From: Deltaproteobacteria bacterium
Lineage (GTDB): Bacteria; Desulfobacterota; SM23-61
NCBI GenBank assembly: GCA_029857975.1
Contig: JAOUFX010000062.1
Location: forward strand, 1 to 9,447
Direction of reading: 5' to 3'
DNA: 9,447 nt
The notes beneath the pieces are model-generated. The model worked only from the letters and a program-made list of their open reading frames with translations, was not told where the DNA came from and ran no database searches. The position numbers and the translations under genes are program-made. This document shows positions 1 through 6,454 of the stretch, in pieces. Within the stretch, counting starts at the first letter, position 1; each line of letters starts with the position of its first letter.

Positions 1-1
1 C

Positions 2-805
2 CCGGAAGATGCCTGGCGGGCTGTTTTTATCAAACCTCCCAGGAAGTCGTGGGCTCACACGGTGGTGGCGATCAAGACCAACAACATTTCCCTCCAGCAC
101 ACCCGCAGCGCGGTCATGTCCAAGGTTTGCCATGTATTTACCGATCTCCTGGGAGTGAGGGGGACGAACATCCACATCTTCGACGGGATTCACGGTGGCT
201 CCATGGGAAAGAGCACGCCTTTTACCGGCCTGCCGGAAGGGGTTAGAATCGAAGACAAGTGGGGGGGAATCAACACGCCGGTGTCCGTGCCGGTTCCCTG
301 GGGGGACGGAAGCAGGACGACCAAGTGCCTGCGGCATTTAGCCGAAGGGAAGGTGGATATCCTCGTCAACATCGCCCTCTGCAAGGGCCACAGCGACACC
401 TACGGCGGATTCACCATGACCATGAAGAACCACATGGGGACTTTCTCCCCCATGTACATCCACCAGGACGAAGCCCCGGAATATCTCCTGTCCGTCAACC
501 AGACGCCGCAAGTTCTGGGCCCCATGGACCCGAAGACCGGACGGGTGCTCCACCCCCTGCAGCAGCTCTGCATCGTCGACGCCCTATGGGCCAGCGAAGG
601 AGGGCCCGGAGGCTATCCCCGAACTCAGCCCAATTTCCTGGCCATGGGAGTCTTTTCCCCGGTGGTGGATTATTTGCTGGCCACCCGGTTCCGGAAGGAG
701 AAGATGGGCTGGGATATCAACAAAGAAGCCACCCGCCGAATGCTGACCGAATTCGGCTACCAGGAAAGCGACCTGCCGGCAGGGGGGAAAATCATCGAAG
801 TTTGA
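2..805 (+). CDS. DUF362 domain protein, 3' part (5' end outside window)
   Basis: The frame is open from the window edge, giving 267 visible residues; the GTG at 62 is internal and not a start. The pattern fits DUF362. An early VAIKTN segment (visible residues 22-27) matches the family's V-x-IK-x-N strand. DILVNIALCKGH (119-130) and KNHMG (142-146) match the family's 'invpklKtH...KNlmG' block. IVDALWASEGGPGG (191-204) and the GVFSPVVDYLLATRF segment (216-230) match the conserved C-terminal 'vDgi..meG.GP' and 'DpvavD' blocks. No cysteine-rich ferredoxin module is visible. DUF362 proteins have no settled biochemical role; some carry an Fe-S domain or Tat signal, but the N-terminus that would show this is missing. 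The gene ends at a TGA with no clear terminator. The family call is confident and the function is unknown. Confidence 0.85.
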   Translation, partial: PEDAWRAVFIKPPRKSWAHTVVAIKTNNISLQHTRSAVMSKVCHVFTDLLGVRGTNIHIFDGIHGGSMGKSTPFTGLPEGVRIEDKWGGINTPVSVPVPWGDGSRTTKCLRHLAEGKVDILVNIALCKGHSDTYGGFTMTMKNHMGTFSPMYIHQDEAPEYLLSVNQTPQVLGPMDPKTGRVLHPLQQLCIVDALWASEGGPGGYPRTQPNFLAMGVFSPVVDYLLATRFRKEKMGWDINKEATRRMLTEFGYQESDLPAGGKIIEV

Positions 806-1071
806 TCATCGGCTGGCTTAAGGGTCTGCTAAACATCTGCCAATGCCCTGAGGCCGAAAACCCAATTAAAAACCCCACCATTATATTCATTCCCTTGGCG
901 ACCCGTGTTAAAGTGTAAAAGTTAAGATTTATCGCTGCAGAGAGTGTCCGATTAGATAAAGACTTCCTTCTTGTAATGTTGTTTTTGGGATTTTCCTTCG
1001 GAATGCAATATTTCCTTTGGAAATCATCATCCACGGTGATGACTGATCTGCACAAGGGAAGAGCATTTTTA

Positions 1072-1101
1072 TTGGACACCCGGGCTCATCCTTTCTATAC
1101 T
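1072..1101 (+). promoter_or_regulatory. Possible sigma70-type promoter for the bactofilin-like gene
   Basis: TTGGAC at 1072-1077 and TATACT at 1096-1101 are separated by 18 bp. The -10 matches five of six consensus bases; the -35 is weak. The start codon is about 70 bp downstream, which leaves room for the leader hairpin at 1115-1139. Confidence 0.4.
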
Positions 1102-1114
1102 GAAAAGGAGGGGA

Positions 1115-1139
1115 TTCCTACCCTATGGAACTGTAGGAA
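1115..1139 (+). repeat. Leader hairpin upstream of the bactofilin-like gene
   Basis: TTCCTAC (1115-1121) and GTAGGAA (1133-1139) form a perfect 7-bp stem with an 11-nt loop. It ends 33 nt before the ATG at 1173 and lies upstream of the G-rich ribosome site at about 1151-1164. It could stabilise the transcript; no regulatory role is shown. Confidence 0.4.
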
Positions 1140-1172
1140 GGGGGACCCTAGAGAGGGGGTGAAGGGCTCGCC

Positions 1173-2186
1173 ATGAAATTTCGATCCTGGATGGTCATCA
1201 CGACTCTGACGCTCTTTTTTCTGATCCCCGGCTTCTCGGGGGCAAAAAGTTTGGAATTGGGAAGCTACCGGTTCGGTGATCGGGTGGTCGTCAAGCCCGA
1301 TGAGGTGAAGGCCGGAGATTTTATCATGGCCGGAGCCGACCTGGAGGCAGCCGGAGAGGTCAAAGGGGACCTCACCGCCCTCGGGGCCGACGTATCCCAT
1401 TTTGGGGAAGTTCAAGGAGAACTGAAAGCATTGGGGGCCAACGTAACCTTGGCTGGAAGATACCACCAAAAAGTCAGGGCGGCGGCCGCCAACCTCACCC
1501 TCTCGGGGACTTTCGAGGGTCATGTGGTGGCGGCGGCGGCCAAGATCACCCTGACCCCCACGGCGGTCATCAAAGGAGATTTTCTCTACCGGTGCGCGGT
1601 CATGGAACGAGGGGAGGGATCGAAGATCCTGGGGAAGTTCGCCCGGAAGGAGTTCAGAGCCCAGGATGCATGGGTCCAAAAAGGGAAAAAGGCTTTCCTG
1701 TCCCTGTGGATTTTTTTCTGGGTCCTTTCCCTTCCGGCCCTGATCCTCGTGGGGTCTCTCCTCCATTACTTTTTTCCCGGGTACAGCGAAGCCGTCGTTG
1801 CCGCCGTCTCCGATTCTCCCTGGAAAAACATAGGAGTCGGCCTTGTCTTCCTGGTGGTGGTTCCCTTCGGCGTGGTCCTCTCGCTCATCACCCTGGTCGG
1901 AATCCCCGCGGGAATCATCGCCGGCCTCCTCTACGGGACTGCCCTTTACATCAGCAGGATTTTCGTCGGGGTATGGATGGGGAGAAAAGTGTTGGGGTAT
2001 TTCAAAAAAAACCTGGCCACCGCTTTCTTCTGGCCCCTGGTGTGCGGGACCCTCCTTACCACCCTCCTGATCTGGATCCCGGTGCTGGGCTGGTTTTTCA
2101 GGCTTTTCTTCCTCCTCATCGGCCTGGGAGCCATGTGGCTGGTTCTCTGGAAGTCCGTCCAGACTAGAAAAGCCGAACCCGGTTGA
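1173..2186 (+). CDS. Bactofilin-like beta-helix protein with C-terminal membrane domain
   Basis: 337 residues. Residues 1-24 form a signal peptide or anchor. Residues 50-140 are a right-handed beta-helix of the polymer-forming (bactofilin) type, with repeated turns such as GEVKGDLTALGADV, GEVQGELKALGANV and GTFEGHVVAAAAKITL. After a charged linker (141-172) come about five hydrophobic segments (roughly 174-200, 219-239, 241-268, 284-305, 306-327). They include the SPWKNIGVGL...TLVGIPAGI pattern typical of membrane domains attached to such helices. The signal sequence would place the beta-helix outside the cytoplasm, unlike classical cytoplasmic bactofilins. A role in envelope architecture is inference. 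The ATG at 1173 follows a G-rich ribosome site (GAGAGGGGGTGAAGG), and the signal peptide begins right there. A long reverse-strand ORF over this gene is a shadow. Confidence 0.8.
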   Translation: MKFRSWMVITTLTLFFLIPGFSGAKSLELGSYRFGDRVVVKPDEVKAGDFIMAGADLEAAGEVKGDLTALGADVSHFGEVQGELKALGANVTLAGRYHQKVRAAAANLTLSGTFEGHVVAAAAKITLTPTAVIKGDFLYRCAVMERGEGSKILGKFARKEFRAQDAWVQKGKKAFLSLWIFFWVLSLPALILVGSLLHYFFPGYSEAVVAAVSDSPWKNIGVGLVFLVVVPFGVVLSLITLVGIPAGIIAGLLYGTALYISRIFVGVWMGRKVLGYFKKNLATAFFWPLVCGTLLTTLLIWIPVLGWFFRLFFLLIGLGAMWLVLWKSVQTRKAEPG

Positions 2187-2254
2187 GTATCTCCTCAGCC
2201 TCTTGGCCAAGGCCATCTCCAATGGATACCTCTGATAAGTCGGTTTTCCTCCCC

Positions 2255-2286
2255 AACCCTCCCTCCCCCAGGGGGAGAGGGGGGTT
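2255..2286. repeat. GC-rich palindromic intergenic repeat (CCCTC..GAGGG type)
   Basis: A C-rich arm (2255-2269, starting AACCCTCCCTCCCCC) pairs nearly perfectly with a G-rich arm (2271-2286, ending GGGGGGTT) around a 1-nt centre. It resembles the CCCTC-rich palindromes found in many copies between genes in several bacterial phyla. It lies 68 bp past the stop of the bactofilin-like gene. No U-tract follows, so it is not a textbook terminator, though such a stem could protect an mRNA 3' end. The rest of 2187-2465 shows nothing else convincing. Confidence 0.5.
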
Positions 2287-2465
2287 CCGGATGAGCCCTG
2301 GCAGAATTTCGGGACGGTGTTGATAAGGTTGACTAGCTCATCGGAGATTGAGGATAAGGGAAAGGGGCGCCTCCGGCAAGCTGGACCTGAACCTCATCCG
2401 TAAGATGGCTGCGGCATGACCCCGGGATATCCGGGTGTAGATGAGAATAGGATACTGATCAAACA

Positions 2466-2789
2466 ATGAAGAAGACGGTCATTCAAATTGTTCTTCTAAG
2501 CCTCCTCATCTTCCTCTTGCCGGGTGCGGTCCCGGCCGCGGATGCACGTTTTGGGGGCAAGATCGCCTTCCTGAGGAGCGGAGAAAACTGGTTGGCGGAT
2601 CAGAATGGCAGGAATATCAGACGGGTAACGGACACCGGTGGAAAGGTCGAAGATTTCTTATTCTCCCCATCCCTCAGTTACGTGGTCTATTCCAGAGAAA
2701 ATAGGGTATACCGCTACAGTCTGGATACCCGAAAAGCCGATCTTATTCTTGAAAATGCCGCCAAGCCGGTATTTTTTACTTTTCCATGA
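2466..2789 (+). CDS. Exported TolB/PD40-like propeller fragment, apparently truncated
   Basis: 107 residues. Residues 1-24 are a Sec signal peptide (MKKTVIQ, hydrophobic core, AVPAAD). Residues 30-100 read like one to two blades of a TolB-type beta-propeller: GKIAFLRSGENWLADQNGRNIRRVTDTGG resembles the PD40 pattern 'g.iaf.r.g.lw..d.dG.n.rrlT', and FLFSPSLSYVVYSRE the following 'fSPdgkyi.y'. A functional propeller needs many more blades, so 107 residues is far too short. No other frame continues the family. It is probably a 5' remnant, although a short periplasmic protein is possible. The ribosome site is weak (AGGA at 2449-2452, 13 nt from ATG). A repeat of a common intergenic type starts 54 bp after the stop, which fits erosion by rearrangement. 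Confidence 0.55.
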   Translation: MKKTVIQIVLLSLLIFLLPGAVPAADARFGGKIAFLRSGENWLADQNGRNIRRVTDTGGKVEDFLFSPSLSYVVYSRENRVYRYSLDTRKADLILENAAKPVFFTFP

Positions 2790-2843
2790 AAAATGCGGAG
2801 AATCCAAAAAACCCAATAAAAGGGATAAGATTATCCTCGCATC

Positions 2844-2880
2844 CATTACGAGCCCGAAGGGTGCGGCAATCTCGTTTTTT
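2844..2880 (+). repeat. Intergenic repeat of the CATTGCGAG...GGCAATCTC type, ending in a T-tract
   Basis: The segment CATTACGAGCCCGAAGGG, continuing to GCGGCAATCTCG, resembles the half-palindrome GTCATTGCGAG...GCAATCTC that I recall as scattered between genes in many bacterial genomes. Only one half is present here. ACGAG (2848-2852) and CTCGT (2871-2875) can pair, and six Ts follow (2875-2880), so the copy could act as a weak terminator for the truncated propeller gene. Confidence 0.5.
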
Positions 2881-2935
2881 CTCAGCATTCCTTCGCCGCC
2901 CCCGTGCTTGGAAAAGAAACTGAAGGAGGTTGGAA

Positions 2936-3346
2936 ATGAAAGAATGTAGAGAATGCCGCCACAAAGTAAGTGAACAGGCTTTTTCATGTCCCCAATGCGG
3001 AGCGCCCTATCCGGCCAAGAAGAAATGGGACGGGTGGGGGTATGAGTACAAATCAGGGGCAACCCTGTTCGGATTGCCGCTCCTTCATATTTCATTCAAG
3101 TACCGTCCGAACCGGATGCCCGTTCCTGCGAAAGGGGTCATTTCGATCGGACAGTTTGGGATGGGGTTCTTAAACATTTCCCAATTCGGAATTGGTTTGA
3201 TCAGCATCAGCCAGTTTACTATTGCGGGGTTTGCCCTGGCGCAGTTTGGAATAGCTTATTGGTTGATAGCCCAAATTGGCCTCTACTTTGACAAAGGATA
3301 TGGGCAAATTGTGAGAAACATATTTGATCTCATAAGAAACTTCTAA
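2936..3346 (+). CDS. Zinc-ribbon protein with QF decapeptide repeats
   Basis: 136 residues. The ATG at 2936 is preferred over the in-frame TTG at 2930 because AGGAGG (2924-2929) sits 6 nt upstream of it. An N-terminal zinc ribbon uses C4-x2-C7 and C18-x2-C21 (CRECRHK, CPQCGAPYP). The linker (41-66) carries GLPLLHISFKYRPN and MPVPAKG. Residues 67-116 are five decapeptide repeats with Q-F at fixed 10-residue spacing: GQF 72, SQF 82, SQF 92, AQF 102, then AQI 112. Flanking positions alternate small (G, A, S) and aliphatic residues. This suggests a short beta-solenoid or a membrane-associated hydrophobic layer. I recall similar zinc-ribbon proteins of unknown function but cannot name the family. 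It is intact, unlike its neighbours on both sides. Confidence 0.8.
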   Translation: MKECRECRHKVSEQAFSCPQCGAPYPAKKKWDGWGYEYKSGATLFGLPLLHISFKYRPNRMPVPAKGVISIGQFGMGFLNISQFGIGLISISQFTIAGFALAQFGIAYWLIAQIGLYFDKGYGQIVRNIFDLIRNF

Positions 3347-3426
3347 ATGGTCCCAGACCAGGATGAGGCTGGCATAAAGGGCAGTAAGCCTTTATCGTAA
3401 GTATCGAGTGATGCCCCGCCCTGCGG

Positions 3427-3654
3427 ATGAGCTACAAGGAATCCTATGCCAAAGTCTTCCCGTTTGACAAATTGGTGGATGGCATGCTGGATCTGGAGAT
3501 AATCGAGTATACCGCAAAAATCGTAACCGAGGCCATAAAGGACAAGGTCCAAGTGAACCTCATTGTCAACAACCGCGCCGGTGGCAACGCCCCCCTGATC
3601 GCTCAGAAGATCGCCGACGGGCTCCATTCAGAGAAGCAGCACAAGTTTTTCTGA
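3427..3654 (+). pseudogene. C-terminal remnant resembling a DUF72-family protein
   Basis: A 75-codon frame encodes FPFDKLVDGMLDLEIIEY, then VNLIVNNRAGGNAPLIAQ near the end. The NN-x-A-G-x-AP segment resembles the conserved C-terminal strand and loop of DUF72 (YecE-like) proteins, which are normally about 250 residues. Upstream the frame hits a stop at 3409-3411, no ribosome site precedes the ATG, and the neighbouring frames show no earlier part of the family. It therefore looks like the 3' end of a gene whose first two thirds are gone. It converges with the 87-residue minus-strand gene, with 4 nt between the two stops. The family assignment comes from memory of the motif and is moderate. Confidence 0.5.
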
Positions 3655-3658
3655 CCTC

Positions 3659-3922
3659 TCATTTCGCTTCTGCCTCCCTTTCTTTGAGCTTATTCAGAAT
3701 ATCGCCGAGCATTTTTTCGTGTTCCAGGCAGATGGAGAGGAGGATTGTTTCCAATGGCCAGGGATGCGACATATAAACTCCGGCACTGGTATGCATTTTG
3801 GCCCGGTCAAAAAGACGGTCAAATGCCTGCTGGTCTTTTTTGCTCAGACCCTTTCGAAACTCCTTCCACCTTCCATGTTCCGCTTCCAAAACAAAACTGA
3901 AGGGCACAACTGTTCGGCCCAT
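3659..3922 (-). CDS. Small conserved-looking protein, MGRT N-terminus, unknown function
   Basis: 87 residues. The minus-strand frame is open further upstream (to an ATG at 4015), but the start at 3922 is preferred. GGAGGAAGT directly precedes it, a promoter lies at 4015-3987, and the protein then begins MGRTVVPFSFVLEAE. The rest reads GRWKEFRKGLSKKDQQAFDRLFDRA, a short HTSAGVYMSHPWPLE segment (44-58), and a helical, charged tail (59-87). It looks soluble, cytoplasmic and mostly alpha-helical. I recall similar short proteins starting MGRT with W-x-x-FR and FD-x-LF motifs in anaerobic bacteria and archaea, but I know no function. The clear promoter, operator-like palindrome and leader hairpin argue that it is real and regulated. 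No partner gene is adjacent. Confidence 0.7.
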   Translation of the reverse strand: MGRTVVPFSFVLEAEHGRWKEFRKGLSKKDQQAFDRLFDRAKMHTSAGVYMSHPWPLETILLSICLEHEKMLGDILNKLKEREAEAK

Positions 3923-3939
3923 ACTTCCTCCAAACGACT

Positions 3940-3966
3940 TAAGGGAACCGCTCCGTCGCTCCCTTA
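3940..3966 (-). promoter_or_regulatory. Leader hairpin of the 87-residue gene
   Basis: In the minus-strand transcript, TAAGGGA (3966-3960) pairs with TCCCTTA (3946-3940) in a perfect 7-bp stem with a 13-nt loop. It falls between the predicted transcription start (about 3980) and the ribosome site at about 3926-3931. It might affect translation or RNA stability. Confidence 0.45.
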
Positions 3967-3986
3967 TTAAACACCGAAGAACCGGC

Positions 3987-4015
3987 AGAATACTCATCAT
4001 TTGATGAGTTGTCAA
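3987..4015 (-). promoter_or_regulatory. Sigma70-type promoter with palindromic operator in the spacer
   Basis: On the minus strand, TTGACA (4015-4010), a 17-bp spacer, then TATTCT (3992-3987). The spacer plus the first -10 base forms an 18-bp palindrome, ACTCATCATTTGATGAGT on the plus strand (3992-4009), with perfect 8-bp arms around a 2-bp centre. A dimeric repressor bound here would block both hexamers. The predicted start is near 3980, about 58 nt before the ATG at 3922. Confidence 0.65.
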
Positions 4016-4098
4016 GAAAATTCGTGCATGGATTGGGGTCTGGCAAGGGCACTTGGATGTTTTGAAGTTATTGCCATCAGGTAGGGTGCCCTCGTAAG

Positions 4099-4130
4099 GA
4101 GTACTTCCTGAAGTCTTCGGTTGACATATT
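4099..4130 (+). repeat. Dispersed direct repeat, copy 1
   Basis: GAGTACTTCCTGAA (4099-4112) recurs exactly at 8309-8322. The following TTGAC (4121-4125) recurs at identical spacing (8331-8335). Over 32 bp, 25 positions match without gaps. Differences fall partly at third codon positions of a shared reading frame (EYFLKSSVD here, EYFLNSMID in copy 2), so these may be remnants of one coding sequence rather than a noncoding repeat. Confidence 0.55.
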
Positions 4131-4216
4131 CTATCAAAGGATGTAGGTTTCTACCCATAATCATCGAGGATTTGGATATACTTTTTATCTCGGAAATGTT
4201 GACGAAGTGCGGAGAT

Positions 4217-4232
4217 TGGCACGCTATCCGCT
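4217..4232 (+). promoter_or_regulatory. Sigma54-like promoter element without an obvious gene
   Basis: TGGCACGCTATCCGCT has the perfect TGGCACG -24 block and GG-N10-GC spacing (GG 4218-4219, GC 4230-4231). The -12 block is CCGCT instead of TTGCT. No recognisable gene lies downstream on this strand before the convergent gene end at 4526. It could drive an unannotated small RNA or be a relic. Confidence 0.35.
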
Positions 4233-4525
4233 ATTGAGGATTAGCTAAAAAATGAGTTAAAAATATTTGATACCCTCCTATAATTCTTGTCATTTTCGAG
4301 GACAAAAAGACCGACTGTTCCTTCAACTCGTCCTGAGACCTAAAAACTCCTCCCATCCAAGTTCAACTCGCATAACGGACGCAATCTGCCGACAGGGGCG
4401 GAGATCAAGAAATCGGCTAAGATTTTGGGCAAGATAAGGGGGTGAAAGCCGAGAACGAGGTGGAGGAAGACCGGGCAGAAGTAGAAAAATACTGGTTACA
4501 GCAATCCCAGGTTTGGAAAGGCGGT

Positions 4526-6331
4526 TCAGGGCTTAAAGGAAAGATTCCAGCTCCAATCGAGCTCGCCGTCGGCCCGGGGAATTTTTAGAAAGTCGGCAAT
4601 CACTTTTCCGTCGGTAGGGCGGTCTTCTTCCGAGGGAATGCTGGCACTGATCTTCTGGTTATTCACGCCAGTCATGACAATTTGCTCTCCAGAGTTCGGG
4701 GAGATGACCTGTTTATTGATACAGACGGGGGAATGGAGGTCGACCGATAAGGAGTATTTTTTCTCTTTCGGATCGACCACCAACGTTACGCTGAGCTGGT
4801 CTTTGTTCAAAGGGCCGGAGCATTCGGCCGTATCCGTCCATGTTCCCCCCGGGCCGTGCTTGGGATTTTTGGGCTGGAGATTTCTCTTCAATTTGTGGGA
4901 CAATTCGTAACTTCCGGTCATGCTTTCCAATTTATAGTATTCTCGGGTCTTATAGTTATGGGAATAGCGAAACTGAACGTTGAGGAGGGCCGATTCCGCA
5001 TGATGCAATTTGTCCCGGATAACGTTGTCGGAATCGGAATTGTCCTTCTCCCAATCGGTGCTTTGCTTGTAGACGATTGACCCCTTCCATTGGCGCATCT
5101 TTTCCACTTCGACGACCGTCTCTTCTTGGACGATTTCTTCGAAGTCCTTGGGCCGATACCGGGCTATGAAGCGTACCCGCTTATCTTCGTTGCCAGCGTG
5201 AAAGGTGAGCATGACCAGGCCGCTTTCATCGGTGGCAATTTCCCCTATGGGAGATGCCGTCCCGTCTTTCAGCCCTTCGACTTTGATCTGGAGCAATTTC
5301 CCGGCCAGCGGTTCCTTCCCCCCTTTTTTATCTTTCTTGAAAAATTCAATCCGAACCCGGATTTGCTCTCCCTGGGAAATCTTTCGTTTTTGCGGGGTGA
5401 CCTCGATTTTCAGGCCATCGATCTCAACTTCCACTTCCTCAACGACCTTTTTATCAAGGCCGCAGGTGTCCATCTTGAAACGATCCTGCCCGGCATCCAA
5501 CCCCTTTTTCAGGGTATAGGTCACGGAGCCTGTACCTTCATTGTTTGTTATAAACAGCCATATTTTTGAACCGTGCAACTCCGAATTCTGACGAAAAAGA
5601 AAACCTTTGGTCTCCTTGATCTCCCCCCGGTCGGTTTTTTGGGGCAAAATAACGATCTGGCCGTGGTGTTTGTCATATACGGGTTCTTCCTTGCAGTTGG
5701 TAACTCTTAACTGAATCTCTTGGGATCGCTTTTCTTCTAATGGCGATATTTTTGCGGGTTTTTGCGTGATTGTCAGTTCCGGGCCTCGAGGCGGCACCTG
5801 GTAAGTTCCCTCTCGTTCCTTGATGATGGTTCCGATATTTCCGAAGCTGGATACATTGCTATCAATGGTTTCGAAGATATTTTTCTTCTCCTTTGTTATC
5901 CTGTTTTCCAATGCTTTGGGGGGTTCACAACGATTATTATTTCCCAGCTCCGAGCTCATGTAAAAAGCCGTATACTCGCCCTTAAACTTGCCACCCAAAT
6001 CGATGTTCCTGCCAGCCGCCATCACATCCATAAGATAGGAAAAAATATATTCGCATTCTCCCCTTCCCTGCCTGGTGAGGGAAATGAAATCGATTCCGGG
6101 AGAATTCCTACGAAGCTCCTCCATTACCTTGGTCTTTATTTTCTCCAGCCAATACGCCTTTGGTTTCCCCGGTTCATTTTCATCCTTGAAAAGTAAGGTA
6201 AACACCTCGTCGGATATTTCCTTGAGTTCGACGCCCACTTTGGGCTTCGAGCAAGTTCCCGCATCGGCCGGAAAATTGGGGAGTCCAAAGAACACTAGGA
6301 TCGTGGCGAACAAAAGGAATTTTTTCATCAT
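4526..6331 (-). CDS. Secreted 601-residue protein with Ig-like domain
   Basis: The start at 6331 is preferred over the upstream in-frame ATG (6379) because TAAGGAAA sits 7 nt before it and the signal peptide begins there (MMKKFLLFATILVFF...PADA, cleavage near residue 24). The mature protein has three parts. The N-terminal part (25-190) is mixed helix and strand, with EKIKTKVMEELRRNSPGIDF, faintly like periplasmic CsgG/LpoB-type domains. A middle beta-rich part (190-300) follows. An Ig-like domain (about 306-410) has the bacterial Ig-1/invasin pattern VTPQKRKISQGEQIRVRI...ATDESGLVMLTF...FIARY. The C-terminal part (413-601) is beta-rich, starting WKGSIVYKQS, and ends DWSWNLSFKP. Cysteines at 27, 93, 135, 213, 290, 504 and 537 could form disulfides. 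There is no sorting signal or anchor, so it is probably periplasmic or extracellular. It diverges from the two-gene exported operon. The specific function is unknown. Confidence 0.8.
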   Translation of the reverse strand: MMKKFLLFATILVFFGLPNFPADAGTCSKPKVGVELKEISDEVFTLLFKDENEPGKPKAYWLEKIKTKVMEELRRNSPGIDFISLTRQGRGECEYIFSYLMDVMAAGRNIDLGGKFKGEYTAFYMSSELGNNNRCEPPKALENRITKEKKNIFETIDSNVSSFGNIGTIIKEREGTYQVPPRGPELTITQKPAKISPLEEKRSQEIQLRVTNCKEEPVYDKHHGQIVILPQKTDRGEIKETKGFLFRQNSELHGSKIWLFITNNEGTGSVTYTLKKGLDAGQDRFKMDTCGLDKKVVEEVEVEIDGLKIEVTPQKRKISQGEQIRVRIEFFKKDKKGGKEPLAGKLLQIKVEGLKDGTASPIGEIATDESGLVMLTFHAGNEDKRVRFIARYRPKDFEEIVQEETVVEVEKMRQWKGSIVYKQSTDWEKDNSDSDNVIRDKLHHAESALLNVQFRYSHNYKTREYYKLESMTGSYELSHKLKRNLQPKNPKHGPGGTWTDTAECSGPLNKDQLSVTLVVDPKEKKYSLSVDLHSPVCINKQVISPNSGEQIVMTGVNNQKISASIPSEEDRPTDGKVIADFLKIPRADGELDWSWNLSFKP

Positions 6332-6394
6332 AATGGTTTCCTTAGGAGGAGAATATCTTGGTTTTGGATTGGATCTCAATGAGTTCCACCTTGT

Positions 6395-6423
6395 AATTTA
6401 CATTTTTATAAGGGACCTGTCAA
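6395..6423 (-). promoter_or_regulatory. Promoter of the Ig-domain gene
   Basis: On the minus strand, TTGACA (6423-6418), a 17-bp spacer and TAAATT (6400-6395). The predicted start is near 6388, about 57 nt before the ATG at 6331. The -35 is perfect and the -10 matches four of six bases. Confidence 0.6.
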
Positions 6424-6428
6424 TTGAA

Positions 6429-6454
6429 GGTCCTATTTCTGATGGTCCTATTTC
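6429..6454. repeat. Tandem 11-bp repeat upstream of the Ig-gene promoter
   Basis: GGTCCTATTTC occurs at 6429-6439 and again at 6444-6454, a 15-bp period. Relative to the minus-strand promoter this falls just upstream of the -35 box, where activator half-sites often lie. The role is inference. Confidence 0.45.

Larger units (their letters stand above)
806..1172. other. Intergenic gap with promoter-like and hairpin signals
   Basis: No convincing gene is seen. The forward ORF at 976-1176 has no ribosome site and no recognisable protein. The gap is AT-richer than its neighbours. It contains a loose inverted repeat (GTGTCC at 944 against GGACAC at 1074-1079), a small hairpin at 1024-1042 (TCATCA/TGATGA), a promoter-like pair at 1072-1101 and a leader hairpin at 1115-1139 just before the bactofilin-like gene. 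Confidence 0.5.
4016..4525. other. 510-bp gap without a convincing gene
   Basis: Both strands are broken by frequent stops. The gap holds one copy of the dispersed repeat (4099-4130), a sigma54-like site (4217-4232) and two copies of TTCAACTCG 40 bp apart (4322-4330, 4362-4370). A weak forward frame starts at GTG 4442, charged and starting VKAENEVEEDRAEVEKYW, and runs into the end of the minus-strand gene. No terminator for that gene is visible. Confidence 0.5.

Noticed and set aside
976..1176. 66-codon forward ORF whose TGA overlaps the ATG at 1173
   Set aside because: The ATGA overlap looks like translational coupling, but the ORF has no ribosome site, crosses the promoter-like element and leader hairpin, and its protein looks random.
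1095..2222. 375-codon reverse-strand ORF over the bactofilin-like gene
   Set aside because: It is long but rich in Gly, Asp, Pro, Glu and His with no fold or family pattern. The forward gene has a signal peptide, beta-helix turns and membrane helices, so the reverse frame is a GC-driven shadow.
2658..3095. 145-codon reverse-strand ORF
   Set aside because: It overlaps a common intergenic repeat and the start of the zinc-ribbon gene and shows no recognisable protein features.
3347..3400. 17-codon ORF starting directly after the zinc-ribbon stop
   Set aside because: It has no ribosome site and no features and is too short to judge.
4121..4149. TTGACA-N17-TAGGTT promoter-like pair
   Set aside because: The -10 box is poor and the TTGAC is part of the dispersed repeat, so the match may be incidental.
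4442..4589. Weak forward frame starting at GTG, charged sequence with VEEDRAEVEKYW
   Set aside because: It is short, crosses the 3' end of the well-supported minus-strand gene, and would need a frameshift to join the preceding AEIKKSAKILGKIRG frame. Possibly a remnant, but not supportable as a gene.
5090..5569. Forward ORFs inside the Ig-domain gene (also at 5762-6196 and 6075-6464)
   Set aside because: They are antisense to a gene with a good start, signal peptide and domain pattern, and lack ribosome sites and family features.
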